Assembly (NCBI GenBank): GCA_964526835.1
Contig: CAZGMK010000015.1
Location: 11,867 to 75,866, forward strand
DNA: 64,000 bases
Direction of reading: 5' to 3'
DNA from: DAOSXA01 sp964526835
Lineage (GTDB): Bacteria > Zixibacteria > MSB-5A5 > GN15 > FEB-12
Part shown: piece by piece, positions 45,858 through 55,663 of the stretch
How positions within the stretch are numbered: the first letter of the stretch is position 1
Layout of the letters: every line of letters starts with the position of its first letter
Notes under the pieces: generated by a model
The model's input: the letters and a program-made list of their open reading frames with translations, nothing else
Databases searched by the model: none
What the model was told of the DNA's origin: nothing
Position numbers and translations under genes: made by a program

Positions 45858-47168
45858 ATGCTCAATCGCGGCCGACATGAGAAAAGCACCTGGCCGGCAG
45901 TCACGCCGCTGCGCAAGTTAGTGCGCCTGACCGCCCGGGTCGGGACGGCCATACTGCTGGTGGTACTCGTCTATAGTTGCGCCACCGTGCCCGGGCTGCG
46001 CGAGGAAGCCTCCTCGACGTATATCCGAGTGCCGTTTGTGCGGGTGCTGCTTGATGAGGGCCAGGACAGCATAACCGTGGCGGCCGATCACCTGTACGCT
46101 CTTGAGTGTCTGTCGGCAGGCAATCAGGAAGTCTTCTACACTTCGCGCCCCAGTAGCGTCGTCAATTTCCAGGGCCGCCTTGATGTGCTGGCCAATGACG
46201 GGCGCCCGCTGGCCCGCAATCTTGACGAAGTCAACGTTATCCCCCGCGGCAATGACAATTTCCTGGCGCTGCAGGATAAGCGCTACCGCGGCCTGTTTAA
46301 GTTGCTGCCGAACGGTGTCAACGTGCAAATAATCAATGTAGTTTACATGGAAGACTATCTACAGGGCGTGGTACCGCCTGAGATTGGCCAGCGGACCGAG
46401 GATGAGCTCGAGGCCGTGAAGGCCCAGGCAATTGCCGCCAGGACTTACGCCATATCGCACCTGCAGCAGTATGATGGCGTTCCCTACGACATGAAGTCCT
46501 CGATCATCGATCAGCTATACCACGGTGTTCAGGTGGAGAACCGCGTAGTGAACCGCGCGATCGCAGAGACGGCCGGCCTGGTGGCGATGTACAACGACAA
46601 TTTCATCCAGGCGTACTACCACTCGACCTGCGGCGGAATGACCGACGACATCGCCTCGGTCTGGGATCGTCTCGATGTGCCGTATCTGAGGCCCGTCTCC
46701 GACAGCGGGGCCTGCTCTTGGTCCAAATACTATACATGGATCGAGCATTTCAGCGAAGCCCAGTTGCGAGGCCGGATAGAGCAGTATCTTTCGGCCGACC
46801 GCGGCCGCGACTTGCGTATTGGACGCATTCGGAATGTCCTGATCCAGGATCGCACCCCGGGGGGACGTGTGGAGCAGATGCATATCAGCACCGATAACGA
46901 TGTCTACAGGTTTTACAAGGATCGTATCCGTTGGGTGGTTGGTCGAACCTCGAACCCCGATCTGATACTCCCCTCGGACCGGTTCGATATCGAAGTGACC
47001 CGCACCTACGACAACTACGTCGAGGCGGTCAGCTTCAAGGGACGGGGATACGGGCATGGGGTGGGCATGTGCCAATGCGGGGCCATAGGCCTGGCGCGGC
47101 AGGGATGGAGTTTCGATCGCATTCTCAAGCACTACTACACCGGCATCGAATTGCGCAAGATGTACTGA
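45858..47168 (+). CDS. SpoIID/LytB-like peptidoglycan-modifying lipoprotein
   Basis: SpoIID-family proteins are lytic transglycosylases or regulators that act on denuded glycan strands. The product has 436 residues. A transmembrane segment ends with VYSC, a plausible lipoprotein box, which would anchor it outside the inner membrane. The family motifs are YLQGVVPPEIG, ELEAVKAQAIAARTYA, YYHSTCGGMTDD and the C-terminal GRGYGHGVGMCQCGA. This bacterium shows no sign of spore genes here, and the family is common in non-sporulating bacteria. It closes the recycling group with NagZ and AnmK: one enzyme cuts the wall, the other two process the products. Confidence 0.88.
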   Translation: MLNRGRHEKSTWPAVTPLRKLVRLTARVGTAILLVVLVYSCATVPGLREEASSTYIRVPFVRVLLDEGQDSITVAADHLYALECLSAGNQEVFYTSRPSSVVNFQGRLDVLANDGRPLARNLDEVNVIPRGNDNFLALQDKRYRGLFKLLPNGVNVQIINVVYMEDYLQGVVPPEIGQRTEDELEAVKAQAIAARTYAISHLQQYDGVPYDMKSSIIDQLYHGVQVENRVVNRAIAETAGLVAMYNDNFIQAYYHSTCGGMTDDIASVWDRLDVPYLRPVSDSGACSWSKYYTWIEHFSEAQLRGRIEQYLSADRGRDLRIGRIRNVLIQDRTPGGRVEQMHISTDNDVYRFYKDRIRWVVGRTSNPDLILPSDRFDIEVTRTYDNYVEAVSFKGRGYGHGVGMCQCGAIGLARQGWSFDRILKHYYTGIELRKMY

Positions 47169-47215
47169 GACTTTTTTGTTTGATTTCCCGGTGCGTCGGT
47201 GTCACCATGCAGTAG

Positions 47216-48658
47216 ATGTGTCGCCCAATTCTCACAGCAATTCTGAGCCTGATCCCCCTTCTGGTTGCTCAGGCCGAAGAACCGCGCTTCAGCATTGAGG
47301 CCCGTGGCGGCGTGGCTCGTCTGTACGGTGGTGAGGATGCCTTCGTCCCGTTTCAGAAGGCTTGGGGCGCCCGCTTCGGTTTCCGCCTGGCGGAACGCTA
47401 TACGCTGGGTTTCGACATCGGCAGATATCAGCTTTACAATGATACTACCGGCGGTTCCGCCTTCGACCTGGGGAACACCGAGAGCGACGCCACGTGGCGA
47501 TTCAACGGAACTCGCCTCGGTGTAACTGTTGATCGAGAATTACTCTCGCCCGCCCATGGCCTGCGCTGGTCGATCGGTGCGGGAGGCGGATTGATGCTGT
47601 GGGAGATCACCGATCCGGCTGCGGATACGGCGCTCAAGGTGGACGGCTCGCGCGGGCAGACAATGGACTACTCGGCCGATGAGCTTGTCCTGTCCGGGCA
47701 GACCCTGATCGGACTGGCGCTTTCGTCTCACTGGACCGTCGGGCTTCATGTCCGAGCCGATTACCTGACCGGTCTCGGGACAGACTTTGCTGATACCGTG
47801 TCGGACCGGCGCCATGACCTGCTGGTCGAGGGAATGCTGGCTGTTCGGTTCAATTGGGGCAAGACTCACTATGGCTGGAAATCGGAGCGGTCGTGGGTGA
47901 CCCAGCCGGCTACTAGAGAGCAGGTTTATCAACGCCAGGGTGACGGCGACAACGACGGCGTAGCGGACGCCGATGATCGCTGTCCCAACACCAGGCCCGG
48001 CGTTGTCGTGGATAGATACGGATGTGCTATTGACTCCGATCATGATGGTGTCCCCGATGGTCTTGACGATTGCCCCGGTACCCCCGCGCGAGCAAGGGGC
48101 CGGGTCGATGTCAGCGGATGTCCGGTTGACAGCGACTTTGATGGTATCCCCGATTATCGCGATGCTTGTCCGGACAGTCCGATCGCTGGAGCGGTGGACT
48201 CGGTCGGATGTTCCATTGACAGCGACGGCGATGGTGTCCCCGACGGCCTGGATGATTGCCCCAACACTCTTGTCGGAGTGGATGTAGACGTTCATGGCTG
48301 CATCGACCTGTCGATGCTGGCTGAGCCTATGGTGCTGAATATCGACTATGTCAGCGGCTCATTCGAGGTCGATCCGAAGACCAAGGAACGGTTGAAGAGC
48401 CTGGCGCGAATCCTCGTCTTCGTGGAAGAAGTGAAAGTAGAAATCAATGGTTACACCGATAATATCGGCTTGGCAACCGCCAATAAAAAGCTGTCGGAAA
48501 AGCGAGCCGGGAGAGTGCGCGATTTCCTGGTCAGCCAGGGAGTCGCGGCTGAGAGAATGAAGGTATTCGGGCGGGGTGAAACGAATTTCGTAGCCTCCAA
48601 CGATACGGCCGCCGGTCGCGCCAAGAACCGCCGAGTTGAATTGATCTTCTATTTCTGA
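47216..48658 (+). CDS. OmpA-family outer-membrane protein with thrombospondin type 3 repeats
   Basis: The product has 480 residues. A signal peptide precedes a beta-barrel-like domain (about 25-225). Calcium-binding thrombospondin type 3 repeats follow (about 240-360), with several units of the form DSDxDGVPDGLDDCP. The C-terminal 115 residues are an OmpA peptidoglycan-binding domain (EVKVEINGYTDNIG ... NRRVELIFYF). It should link the outer membrane to the wall. Together with the wall enzymes upstream, this supports an envelope cluster and a diderm cell. No clear ribosome site precedes the ATG. Confidence 0.9.
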   Translation: MCRPILTAILSLIPLLVAQAEEPRFSIEARGGVARLYGGEDAFVPFQKAWGARFGFRLAERYTLGFDIGRYQLYNDTTGGSAFDLGNTESDATWRFNGTRLGVTVDRELLSPAHGLRWSIGAGGGLMLWEITDPAADTALKVDGSRGQTMDYSADELVLSGQTLIGLALSSHWTVGLHVRADYLTGLGTDFADTVSDRRHDLLVEGMLAVRFNWGKTHYGWKSERSWVTQPATREQVYQRQGDGDNDGVADADDRCPNTRPGVVVDRYGCAIDSDHDGVPDGLDDCPGTPARARGRVDVSGCPVDSDFDGIPDYRDACPDSPIAGAVDSVGCSIDSDGDGVPDGLDDCPNTLVGVDVDVHGCIDLSMLAEPMVLNIDYVSGSFEVDPKTKERLKSLARILVFVEEVKVEINGYTDNIGLATANKKLSEKRAGRVRDFLVSQGVAAERMKVFGRGETNFVASNDTAAGRAKNRRVELIFYF

Positions 48659-48676
48659 CGATACTATACGTAGCCT

Positions 48677-49246
48677 ATGGAATTCGGTTATGTCATGGAC
48701 CATATCGGCGAACGGCGCCACGATCGATTCGCCGTTGTGATATTTCTGCCGCCGCCACTAGAGCAGATAATCATGCCGCTGAGGGAGCGATACGACCCTA
48801 TCTACAATCTGGTCGGCGCTCACGTAAGCCTTGTCTTTCCCTTCGACGCCCGCATGGGTATGGACGAACTGATGGCGGCGATCGGGGCCGAGACCGAGCA
48901 CCGCAAGGCCTTCAAGATAGAGCTGTCGTCCATCGGTGACTTCTACCCCAATGACCCGGTCATTTACTGGGAGGCCAGGAACAGTTCACACCTGACCGAT
49001 CTGCATTTCAATCTGCATATCCGCCTCGGTCTGGCGGTGCCGCACAAAGTCTTCAAACCTCATGTAACAGTGGCACGTGAAATTTCGCATCATCGGGTCA
49101 CGCTGGTGAAAGAGAAGATCGCCCCGTGGCTTGCTGATGAGCACTTCATAGCGGATAAGATCGACCTGATCACACCTGTGACCGGGAACAAGTGGGTCTC
49201 GGTGAGAACCTTCCGGCTCAAGGATAACCCCGACGCCATCCTGTAG
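48677..49246 (+). CDS. 2H phosphoesterase (2'-5' RNA ligase-like)
   Basis: The product has 189 residues. It contains the two conserved His-x-Ser/Thr motifs of the 2H phosphoesterase superfamily: H49-V-S in GAHVSLVFPF and H129-V-T in KPHVTVARE. Both catalytic histidines are present, so it may act on 2'-5' RNA bonds or cyclic phosphodiesters. The true substrate cannot be told from sequence. It starts 18 bases after the OmpA gene ends, so they may be co-transcribed. Confidence 0.82.
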   Translation: MEFGYVMDHIGERRHDRFAVVIFLPPPLEQIIMPLRERYDPIYNLVGAHVSLVFPFDARMGMDELMAAIGAETEHRKAFKIELSSIGDFYPNDPVIYWEARNSSHLTDLHFNLHIRLGLAVPHKVFKPHVTVAREISHHRVTLVKEKIAPWLADEHFIADKIDLITPVTGNKWVSVRTFRLKDNPDAIL

Positions 49247-49367
49247 TTTGGTTGAGAGGTCGCCGCAGGCATCTTGAACCCTGGTCAGCCGAAGCAGGCA
49301 AAACAAACGGCGATCCCGAATGGCGGACCGCCGCAAACATACTCGTGATTCTTGAGTTGGCTTGAGG

Positions 49368-49952
49368 CTATTTGCCTTCCTCAACCTCTTCCGCCTTCTC
49401 GGCGCTCATGGTGTGTACCTTCGACTTCATCTTTGAGAAGTCAAACGGCTTGAAATGGGGATTGCCTTCCTTCTTGTGGCAATTGACACACACTTCCTCG
49501 GTCGGGTAGATCAACCCCGCCTCAACCGCCATCTTTTCATATTCCTCGGGATTGGCCGCCCACTTCTTCTTATTCATAATCTTGGGTGACTTATATTCGC
49601 TGCCGGGACCGTGGCATGCCTCGCATTCAACGCCGGTTATGATCTCGCCCTTGTCGTCGTGACCGGTCACATGGCAGGTGGCGCACTTCTGCTGTTTCTG
49701 CTCCTCTTCGCTCAGAGAGGCCCAGGCCTTGGCGTGACTGGTCTTCTCCCACGAGTCATACTGATCCTTGTGGCAGAACTTGCATTTCTTGGCGCCCACA
49801 TAGTCGAATTCGCTATCGATCTGCTCCGTGGCGCCGGTAATGTCGAACTTCGACTCCGCCTTCTTTTCGGCCTTTTCCTCGGCCAGGAGGGCCACGCTTA
49901 CCATCATTAGCAGGGCCGCCAGTGTCAGTCCGATAATCGCCAGTCTTCTCAC
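49368..49952 (-). CDS. Tetrahaem c-type cytochrome (c554-like)
   Basis: This exported electron carrier has 194 residues. A signal peptide (residues 1-24) is followed by four CXXCH haem-binding motifs: C57-H61, C90-H94, C110-H114 and C155-H159. Spacing and motifs such as DSWEKTSHAKA, CHGPGSEYKSP and CVNCHK resemble cytochrome c554/multihaem families involved in anaerobic nitrogen, sulfur or metal redox. The partner is not encoded nearby. The tail is rich in K and E. It stands alone and converges with the 2H phosphoesterase gene. Confidence 0.9.
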   Translation of the reverse strand: MRRLAIIGLTLAALLMMVSVALLAEEKAEKKAESKFDITGATEQIDSEFDYVGAKKCKFCHKDQYDSWEKTSHAKAWASLSEEEQKQQKCATCHVTGHDDKGEIITGVECEACHGPGSEYKSPKIMNKKKWAANPEEYEKMAVEAGLIYPTEEVCVNCHKKEGNPHFKPFDFSKMKSKVHTMSAEKAEEVEEGK

Positions 49953-50141
49953 AGTCTCCTCACTTCCAATTGCGGTCTTGTGTATTCAGTGCTTTCTCTG
50001 TCACTATTCTGTCATACCAAGATAGTCAGCGGTCTATACTCAGTCAAGCCGAGACCGGGGCAATCGGTCCCGTAAGTGATACGACCGGGAGAAATCGCTT
50101 GATTAATATTTCGATAAGAGATACCTTGCGTGCGGTTTGGT

Positions 50142-51356
50142 ATGAATATACTTATCATTACCCAACACTTCCCGCCGGAGCGCGGCGCAGTACGGCGGTT
50201 GTATGAATTCGCGCGTTACTTTGTGCACCGCGGGGATAAAGTTTCGGTGATGACCGCTATCCCGAACTATCCCGACGGTATCGTGCCGGCCGAGTATAAG
50301 GGCAAATTCTTCTGCCGCGAGGAGATGGACGGAATCCAGGTCTATCGAAGCTGGGTTCTCCCGGCGGCCAATAGCGAGCCGACCAAGCGAATGGTCGGGT
50401 TCATCACCTTCCTTATCTCCACGCTGGTCAATTCTTTCCGCGTCAGGGGCCGTTTCGACATCGTGCTGGCCTCGACCCCACCGGTCACTTCTCCGGTCGT
50501 GGGCTGGCTGATCAGCCGAATCCGAAAGACTCGCTTCGTTATTGAGGTGCGCGATCTGCAGCCTGAATCCGGTGAAGATTTCGGTAATCTCAAGCAGTCG
50601 CTCTTCACTCGTGCGGTCCGGCGGATCATGCACGGGCTGTACGCCAGGGCCGATCGTATCGTCTCGGTCACCGATGGTATCTCCAAGTATATGGAGGCCA
50701 TCGGGGTTCCGCGTCGGCGTATCGCCACGATCAAGTCAGGGGTGGGCAGGGAGTTCATCGACAGCAGCTCCAACGGCATCCGCCAGAGGTTCGGTTGGGA
50801 CGAGAAATTCCTGGTTCTGTATGCCGGTACCCTGGGCTGGGTGCGACCATTGGAAACCGTCGTCGAGGCGGCGCGCCGTTTGGTCGACGAGCCGAATGTG
50901 CACTTTGCGCTGATCGGCGATGGTCAGAAGCGCGAGGCGCTGGAAACCATGGTGAAAGAGTACGGCTTGAAGAACGTCTCCATTGTCGGGCTTCAGCCGC
51001 TGGATACGATCCCCTACTTCCTGAAGGCCGCCGACGTGCTTCTGGAGAGCCTGAAGGAAGTGACGGTTGCCAAGATGGCCTTCCCTTCCAAGATGTTCGA
51101 GTATATGGCTTCCGGCCGTCCGGTTGTCTTTGGGTCCCGCATGGGTGAGGCCATCGACGAGCTTCGCCTGGCCGGCGGCGCTCTGACTTATCCTTCCGAT
51201 TCTCCGGAGGAGCTCGCTGACCTGGTGCGAAAGTTGTACCGCGGTGAAATCGATTCCAAACTGCTGGGCAGCAAGTACCGGGATCACATCATCAAGCACC
51301 ATACCCGCGAATCCTGGGCCGAGCAGTATCACAACTTCCTTAAGACAATCGAATAG
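50142..51356 (+). CDS. Glycosyltransferase family 4, WbuB-like
   Basis: This enzyme transfers a sugar from a nucleotide donor, probably in O-antigen or capsule assembly. The product has 404 residues from ATG 50142 (MNILIITQHFPPERGAVRR); a GTG four codons upstream is an alternative, and neither has a strong ribosome site. The GT-B fold is shown by the N-terminal QHFPPERGAVRRLYEFARYF, a central VIEVRDLQPES, LVLYAGTLGWVRPLETVVEAA and the donor-binding end KMFEYMASGRPVVFG. It is isolated, divergent from the cytochrome gene. The acceptor sugar cannot be determined. Confidence 0.85.
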   Translation: MNILIITQHFPPERGAVRRLYEFARYFVHRGDKVSVMTAIPNYPDGIVPAEYKGKFFCREEMDGIQVYRSWVLPAANSEPTKRMVGFITFLISTLVNSFRVRGRFDIVLASTPPVTSPVVGWLISRIRKTRFVIEVRDLQPESGEDFGNLKQSLFTRAVRRIMHGLYARADRIVSVTDGISKYMEAIGVPRRRIATIKSGVGREFIDSSSNGIRQRFGWDEKFLVLYAGTLGWVRPLETVVEAARRLVDEPNVHFALIGDGQKREALETMVKEYGLKNVSIVGLQPLDTIPYFLKAADVLLESLKEVTVAKMAFPSKMFEYMASGRPVVFGSRMGEAIDELRLAGGALTYPSDSPEELADLVRKLYRGEIDSKLLGSKYRDHIIKHHTRESWAEQYHNFLKTIE

Positions 51357-51861
51357 AGGCGGGCGCGAAGCCCCCATCCGAGGTTCCTTGTCTCCGGTAC
51401 TGATCTGTGACAATGATAGACACGACGCCGTGATCGGCCTGTACCGCCGATATGGGATGGCGGTCGCTTTGGCTATTCATCCAGTCCGGGCGCGATTTTC
51501 GGCTTGCATCCGCCATTGAGCGGCTGTTTATTACCGATAGCACATACACCTTACCGCAACAGACATCCATTTGCGCTGCAGTAGATCGGTAACCCCCGAA
51601 GATCTCTGGCAGGAGCAGACGGCAATTCAAATAGCAATCGATAAAGAGAACCGGTTTCGCCGGTCGGCGACTAATGGTTCTGAGATACTCCGGATCGTTG
51701 AGTCTTCCCGGCCATCACGGGCATGGTGGTCCGGCGGACCAACGATTGGCAAGAGAGTGGCCGCAGGGCTGCCGACACAGAAAGGAGGGACACCTGGATT
51801 AGCAACTGACTGCTCTTAATGTTCCACGCAAGCATCCAATAACCTTATGGAGGTAACAATC
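51357..51861. other. Intergenic region before the metalloprotease
   Basis: About 500 bases with no convincing gene. Near its end is AAAGGAGGGACACC (51781-51794) with no start codon behind it. A weak promoter candidate (TTGCAT 51504-51509, TTTATT 51527-51532, 17-base spacing) is possible. The region may serve as another long leader. Confidence 0.45.
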
Positions 51862-54800
51862 ATGCGAAGATTGCTATTGCTGCCGATTATAGCAGCTATT
51901 GTGCTGGCTGCATCTGGAACCACCTGGTCCTCGCCCGCCGATGCAGTGCCACACTCGTTCCAGCAACCGGATGGGAGCGAGATCATAATCATCGGTTTCG
52001 GCGACGAGTTCTACAACTATCACGAGACTCCCGATGGCTATACGGCTGTGCGGGCCGATGACGGTTGGTGGCACTATGCCGCCCTAAGCGAGGAAGCGAG
52101 GTTTGAGCCGTCGGGGTACCGCGTTGGTCTTGATTCTCCGGGGGCGATGAGCGTAGGTAAGCACTTACGCGAGCTGCCAGCGGTGGTAAGTGAGCATCGC
52201 CAGCAATCCGGCTACCTTGAATTCAAGGCGGGGCTGGCCCCAGCCGCACCGCCGGCCAACAAGGATGTGCCGGTGCTGCTGATCGAGTTTCCGGATCATG
52301 CCGCCACGGAGACTGTGCAATCGTTTGATGATATGATGAACATGCCGAACTACGATGGTACCGGCAGCTTCAAAGAGTACTACATGGAGATATCCTATGG
52401 TGCTCACAATGTGACAGGTTACGTAACCGGCTGGTATACTGCTGCGGAGAATCGTAACTACTATCGTCACGACGGCGCCGACCATTCGGAGCGCTCTAAC
52501 GAACTGGTGCGAAACGCGGTTGATCAGGCCGAGGCGGCAGGCGTCGACTTCAGCGCTTTCGATACTGATGGTGACGGCCGCTGCGACGGAGTGTTCGTTG
52601 TTCACCAGGGCCCGGGCGCCGAGGAGGGCGGCAACACGCAATACATTTGGTCCCACCGCTCTCGTCTGAGCAACTTCGGCCTGGAAGTAACTTACGACAA
52701 TGTCCTGATTGACGATTACATCATGATGCCCGAGTTGCAGGGCGGTTCGCATTGTGACATCGGCGTGTTCGCGCATGAATACGGTCACAATCTGGGGCTT
52801 CCCGATCTATACGACACGGACGATTCCAACGGCGAATCCGCGGGCATTGGCCACTGGGGTATTATGGGCTCCGGCAGCTGGAACACCACGGCCAGTCCGG
52901 CGCACATGTGTTGCTTCCACAAGACCTTACTGGGCTGGCTGACGCCGACCGTGGTCTCCGGCTGGTCCCCGAGTATGGTCATTCCGCAGATCGAGACAAC
53001 GCCGTTCGCCCTTAAGGTCTGGACCAACGGCGCACCCGGCAGCGAGTACTTCATGATTTCCAACCGTCAGCCCGTCGGCTTCGACCTGCACCTGCACGGC
53101 TGCGGACTGGTTATCTGGCACATCGACGAGTCGGTATCGGGAAACCAGGATGAGAACCACAAGCGCGTTGATGTCGAGGAGGCCGACGGCCTTACTCAGA
53201 TGGACGACAACGTCAACCGCGGTGATAATGGCGATCCGTGGCCCGGGGTCACGAACAACCGCAATTTCCTGTACAACACGAATCCAAACAGCCGAAGTTA
53301 CAGCGGCGCGAACACGCATGTGGAGGTCAGAGACATCTCCGACTGCGGCGCGTTCATGATGGCCGATGTGGATGTGGCGCCGTACCCTGCATCAGCGCCG
53401 ATATGGGGGGTGATGTCGCGCGCCGGCGACGCCATGGTCGGCAAGACAGTACGCCTGCTAAACTCGTCTTACGGTTTTGTGATGAGCACGGTCACCGACC
53501 TGTCCGGGCAGTACTTCTTTCCGGTAGTCAGTAACGGTGACTATTTCATCGAACCGGTGCTAAGCCCGGGCTGGGTCTCACTGAATGGAAAGCAGATCCC
53601 GTTGACGGTTCACGGTCATGCCGAAGTTGTCAATATCCCGGTCGCGCAGATCAGGTTTGACAACTTCCAACCGCCTCACCTGGCCACTGTCGACGATTAC
53701 CTTCCTTTGGTTAGTGCCCATATATCGGTGCTCGGTGGCACGCCGACTGTCTTCGAGCCGGCTTCGATCGAGATGGTCTTCAATGGCTCTGCAGTGGATC
53801 ATAGTTATGATCCGGGATCACAGGTTGCATCGTATCAGGTCACAGACACGTTACCCAACGGTTCGTACACTGCACACCTAGATGTCGATGATATGTATGG
53901 GGATCCCGGGCCGCACGCTTCATGGACCTTTGAAGTACTGGTACCCTACGGAAATGTCCAGGGATACGTGACCTGCGGCGGCGCCGGCGTGGGCGACGTC
54001 AACGTCCACCTCTACAATGCCGGTGGCTGGGTTGCGACGACAACCACGGCTCCGGACGGATTCTATCGATACGACCACATGAACGTCGGCAACGGCGATT
54101 ACCACGTGAGGATCCAGGTCCCCGATTGCTATGGCCCTGCTTCCGACACTATCGTCGACGTGACAGTCTTCGGCTGGCCCGATGCCGAGGCCGACTTCGA
54201 ACTGCTCCGCATATACGCCTCTGATCTTGCCCCGGCCCCGGGTACAACTGTTGATACCTGCCAGACCACGATCAGCGCACAGCTCAACGTCTTGGGTGGC
54301 ACGCTGGCCGATGTCGACCCGGCCAGCATTGTCATGATGCTCAATGGCGGCGTCGTGCCTCACAGCTACAATCTGGCCACCGGGTTGATTAGCTATTTCA
54401 CCGATCCACCCCTGCCGAACGATGACTACACTGTAACCATCGATGTCGACGACATGCTGGGCTACTCGGCCTGCCGGACCGACTGGCAGTTCGACGTACT
54501 TCAGCCATACGGAGACGTCGCGGGCACGGTCACGGATAACGGTAACGGTGGAGCAGGCCTGCTCGGCGTTCCCATTGCCCTGGTCAATCCGGCCGGTGAC
54601 ACCCTGGCCAAGACTGTTACGGAAGCTGACGGTTCGTTCTTCTTCGGGCATATCGACAACGGCGGGTATATCGTCGCGATCTGGCAGATGCCGCTGGGCT
54701 ATCTGCCGGAATTCTCAGCCTCGTTGCCCGTCACTGTCTTCGGCTGGCCTTCCGCTGAGGCGCACTTCCCGCTCAATCGCGATGCCAGCCCGCCCGGATG

Positions 54801-55548
54801 CGATGGTCGCAGCAACTTCTTCTGGGCCTGGGAAGTCTGGGGAGCAATACAGAACTATCAGGGTCTGAGATACACCCGCGACGACATCATCTGTTTCCGC
54901 GAGAAGGTCCATGCCCATTTCGATCCATGGATACCGCACTTCGTGGAGGTTGAAACGCTTCGGGATATGTTCTGCACCCTCTTCCGCTTCTGGAATTCCA
55001 CCTGCCGCCAGGAGGCTATGTCCCACTACTATGCCCTGTTGCTCAACCTGGCCTCCGGCCGCATCAATACATATGACCTGGTATCTGAGGATGGGGTCAC
55101 GGCTGCGCAGGCAGTCCTGTACATATCACAGTTGCTGGAGACGGGCGATCCAGATGATACCAAGCTGGCCCTCGGCCTGGCCCGGGCGGTCAACTGGGAG
55201 TGGTGCATACTGCCCCCCGGCTGGATTCCGCTCACTACCCCCAACATTGCCTTCAAGGATGGTGGCGAGGTGTCCGCACTGCCGACAGAGTTTGAGTTGA
55301 GCCAGAACTACCCGAACCCCTTCAACCCGACCACCGACATCCGACTCGCTCTTCCGAGGTCCTGCGAGATCCGTCTGGATGTCTTTAACGTGCTGGGTCA
55401 GAGGGTAACTACTCTGGTCGATGGCGCCCTGCCCGCCGGGTACCACACGATCACCTGGGACGCCACCGGAAGTGCGACCGGTGTCTACTTCTACCGGGTG
55501 GTAACCGACGAATTTGTTACCAGCCGCAAGATGGTCTTGGTCAAGTAA
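51862..55548 (+). CDS. Secreted M6-family metalloprotease (immune inhibitor A-like) with sorting module
   Basis: The product has 1228 residues from ATG 51862, which has GGAGG 8 bases upstream; the ATG at 51847 overlaps that site. A signal peptide and propeptide are followed by an M6 peptidase domain (about 110-510) with the zinc motif HEYGH at 305-309 inside VFAHEYGHNLGLPDLYD. The next portion holds two repeated units, each combining an Ig-like domain (GGTxxxxEPASIxM) with a carboxypeptidase-regulatory-like domain (about 515-975). The final 75 residues are the sorting module (QNYPNPFNPTTDIRL, ending RKMVLVK). It should be active, exported and surface-retained. No dockerin loops are present. 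A terminator follows. Confidence 0.9.
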   Translation: MRRLLLLPIIAAIVLAASGTTWSSPADAVPHSFQQPDGSEIIIIGFGDEFYNYHETPDGYTAVRADDGWWHYAALSEEARFEPSGYRVGLDSPGAMSVGKHLRELPAVVSEHRQQSGYLEFKAGLAPAAPPANKDVPVLLIEFPDHAATETVQSFDDMMNMPNYDGTGSFKEYYMEISYGAHNVTGYVTGWYTAAENRNYYRHDGADHSERSNELVRNAVDQAEAAGVDFSAFDTDGDGRCDGVFVVHQGPGAEEGGNTQYIWSHRSRLSNFGLEVTYDNVLIDDYIMMPELQGGSHCDIGVFAHEYGHNLGLPDLYDTDDSNGESAGIGHWGIMGSGSWNTTASPAHMCCFHKTLLGWLTPTVVSGWSPSMVIPQIETTPFALKVWTNGAPGSEYFMISNRQPVGFDLHLHGCGLVIWHIDESVSGNQDENHKRVDVEEADGLTQMDDNVNRGDNGDPWPGVTNNRNFLYNTNPNSRSYSGANTHVEVRDISDCGAFMMADVDVAPYPASAPIWGVMSRAGDAMVGKTVRLLNSSYGFVMSTVTDLSGQYFFPVVSNGDYFIEPVLSPGWVSLNGKQIPLTVHGHAEVVNIPVAQIRFDNFQPPHLATVDDYLPLVSAHISVLGGTPTVFEPASIEMVFNGSAVDHSYDPGSQVASYQVTDTLPNGSYTAHLDVDDMYGDPGPHASWTFEVLVPYGNVQGYVTCGGAGVGDVNVHLYNAGGWVATTTTAPDGFYRYDHMNVGNGDYHVRIQVPDCYGPASDTIVDVTVFGWPDAEADFELLRIYASDLAPAPGTTVDTCQTTISAQLNVLGGTLADVDPASIVMMLNGGVVPHSYNLATGLISYFTDPPLPNDDYTVTIDVDDMLGYSACRTDWQFDVLQPYGDVAGTVTDNGNGGAGLLGVPIALVNPAGDTLAKTVTEADGSFFFGHIDNGGYIVAIWQMPLGYLPEFSASLPVTVFGWPSAEAHFPLNRDASPPGCDGRSNFFWAWEVWGAIQNYQGLRYTRDDIICFREKVHAHFDPWIPHFVEVETLRDMFCTLFRFWNSTCRQEAMSHYYALLLNLASGRINTYDLVSEDGVTAAQAVLYISQLLETGDPDDTKLALGLARAVNWEWCILPPGWIPLTTPNIAFKDGGEVSALPTEFELSQNYPNPFNPTTDIRLALPRSCEIRLDVFNVLGQRVTTLVDGALPAGYHTITWDATGSATGVYFYRVVTDEFVTSRKMVLVK

Positions 55549-55573
55549 TCGACCGGGCCCTGACTCTTCCCCA

Positions 55574-55603
55574 GGGGCAGCTCATCCCAAGCTGCCCCGT
55601 TTT
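55574..55603 (+). terminator. Intrinsic terminator after the M6 protease gene
   Basis: A perfect 9-bp stem GGGGCAGCT / AGCTGCCCC with a 7-base loop is followed by GTTTTATC, 26 bases after the stop. Confidence 0.8.
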
Positions 55604-55663
55604 ATCAGGTACGTCGCAATCCGGCATCGCGGTCGCGTCAAACCGAAGGTGGCCAGCTCGGGC

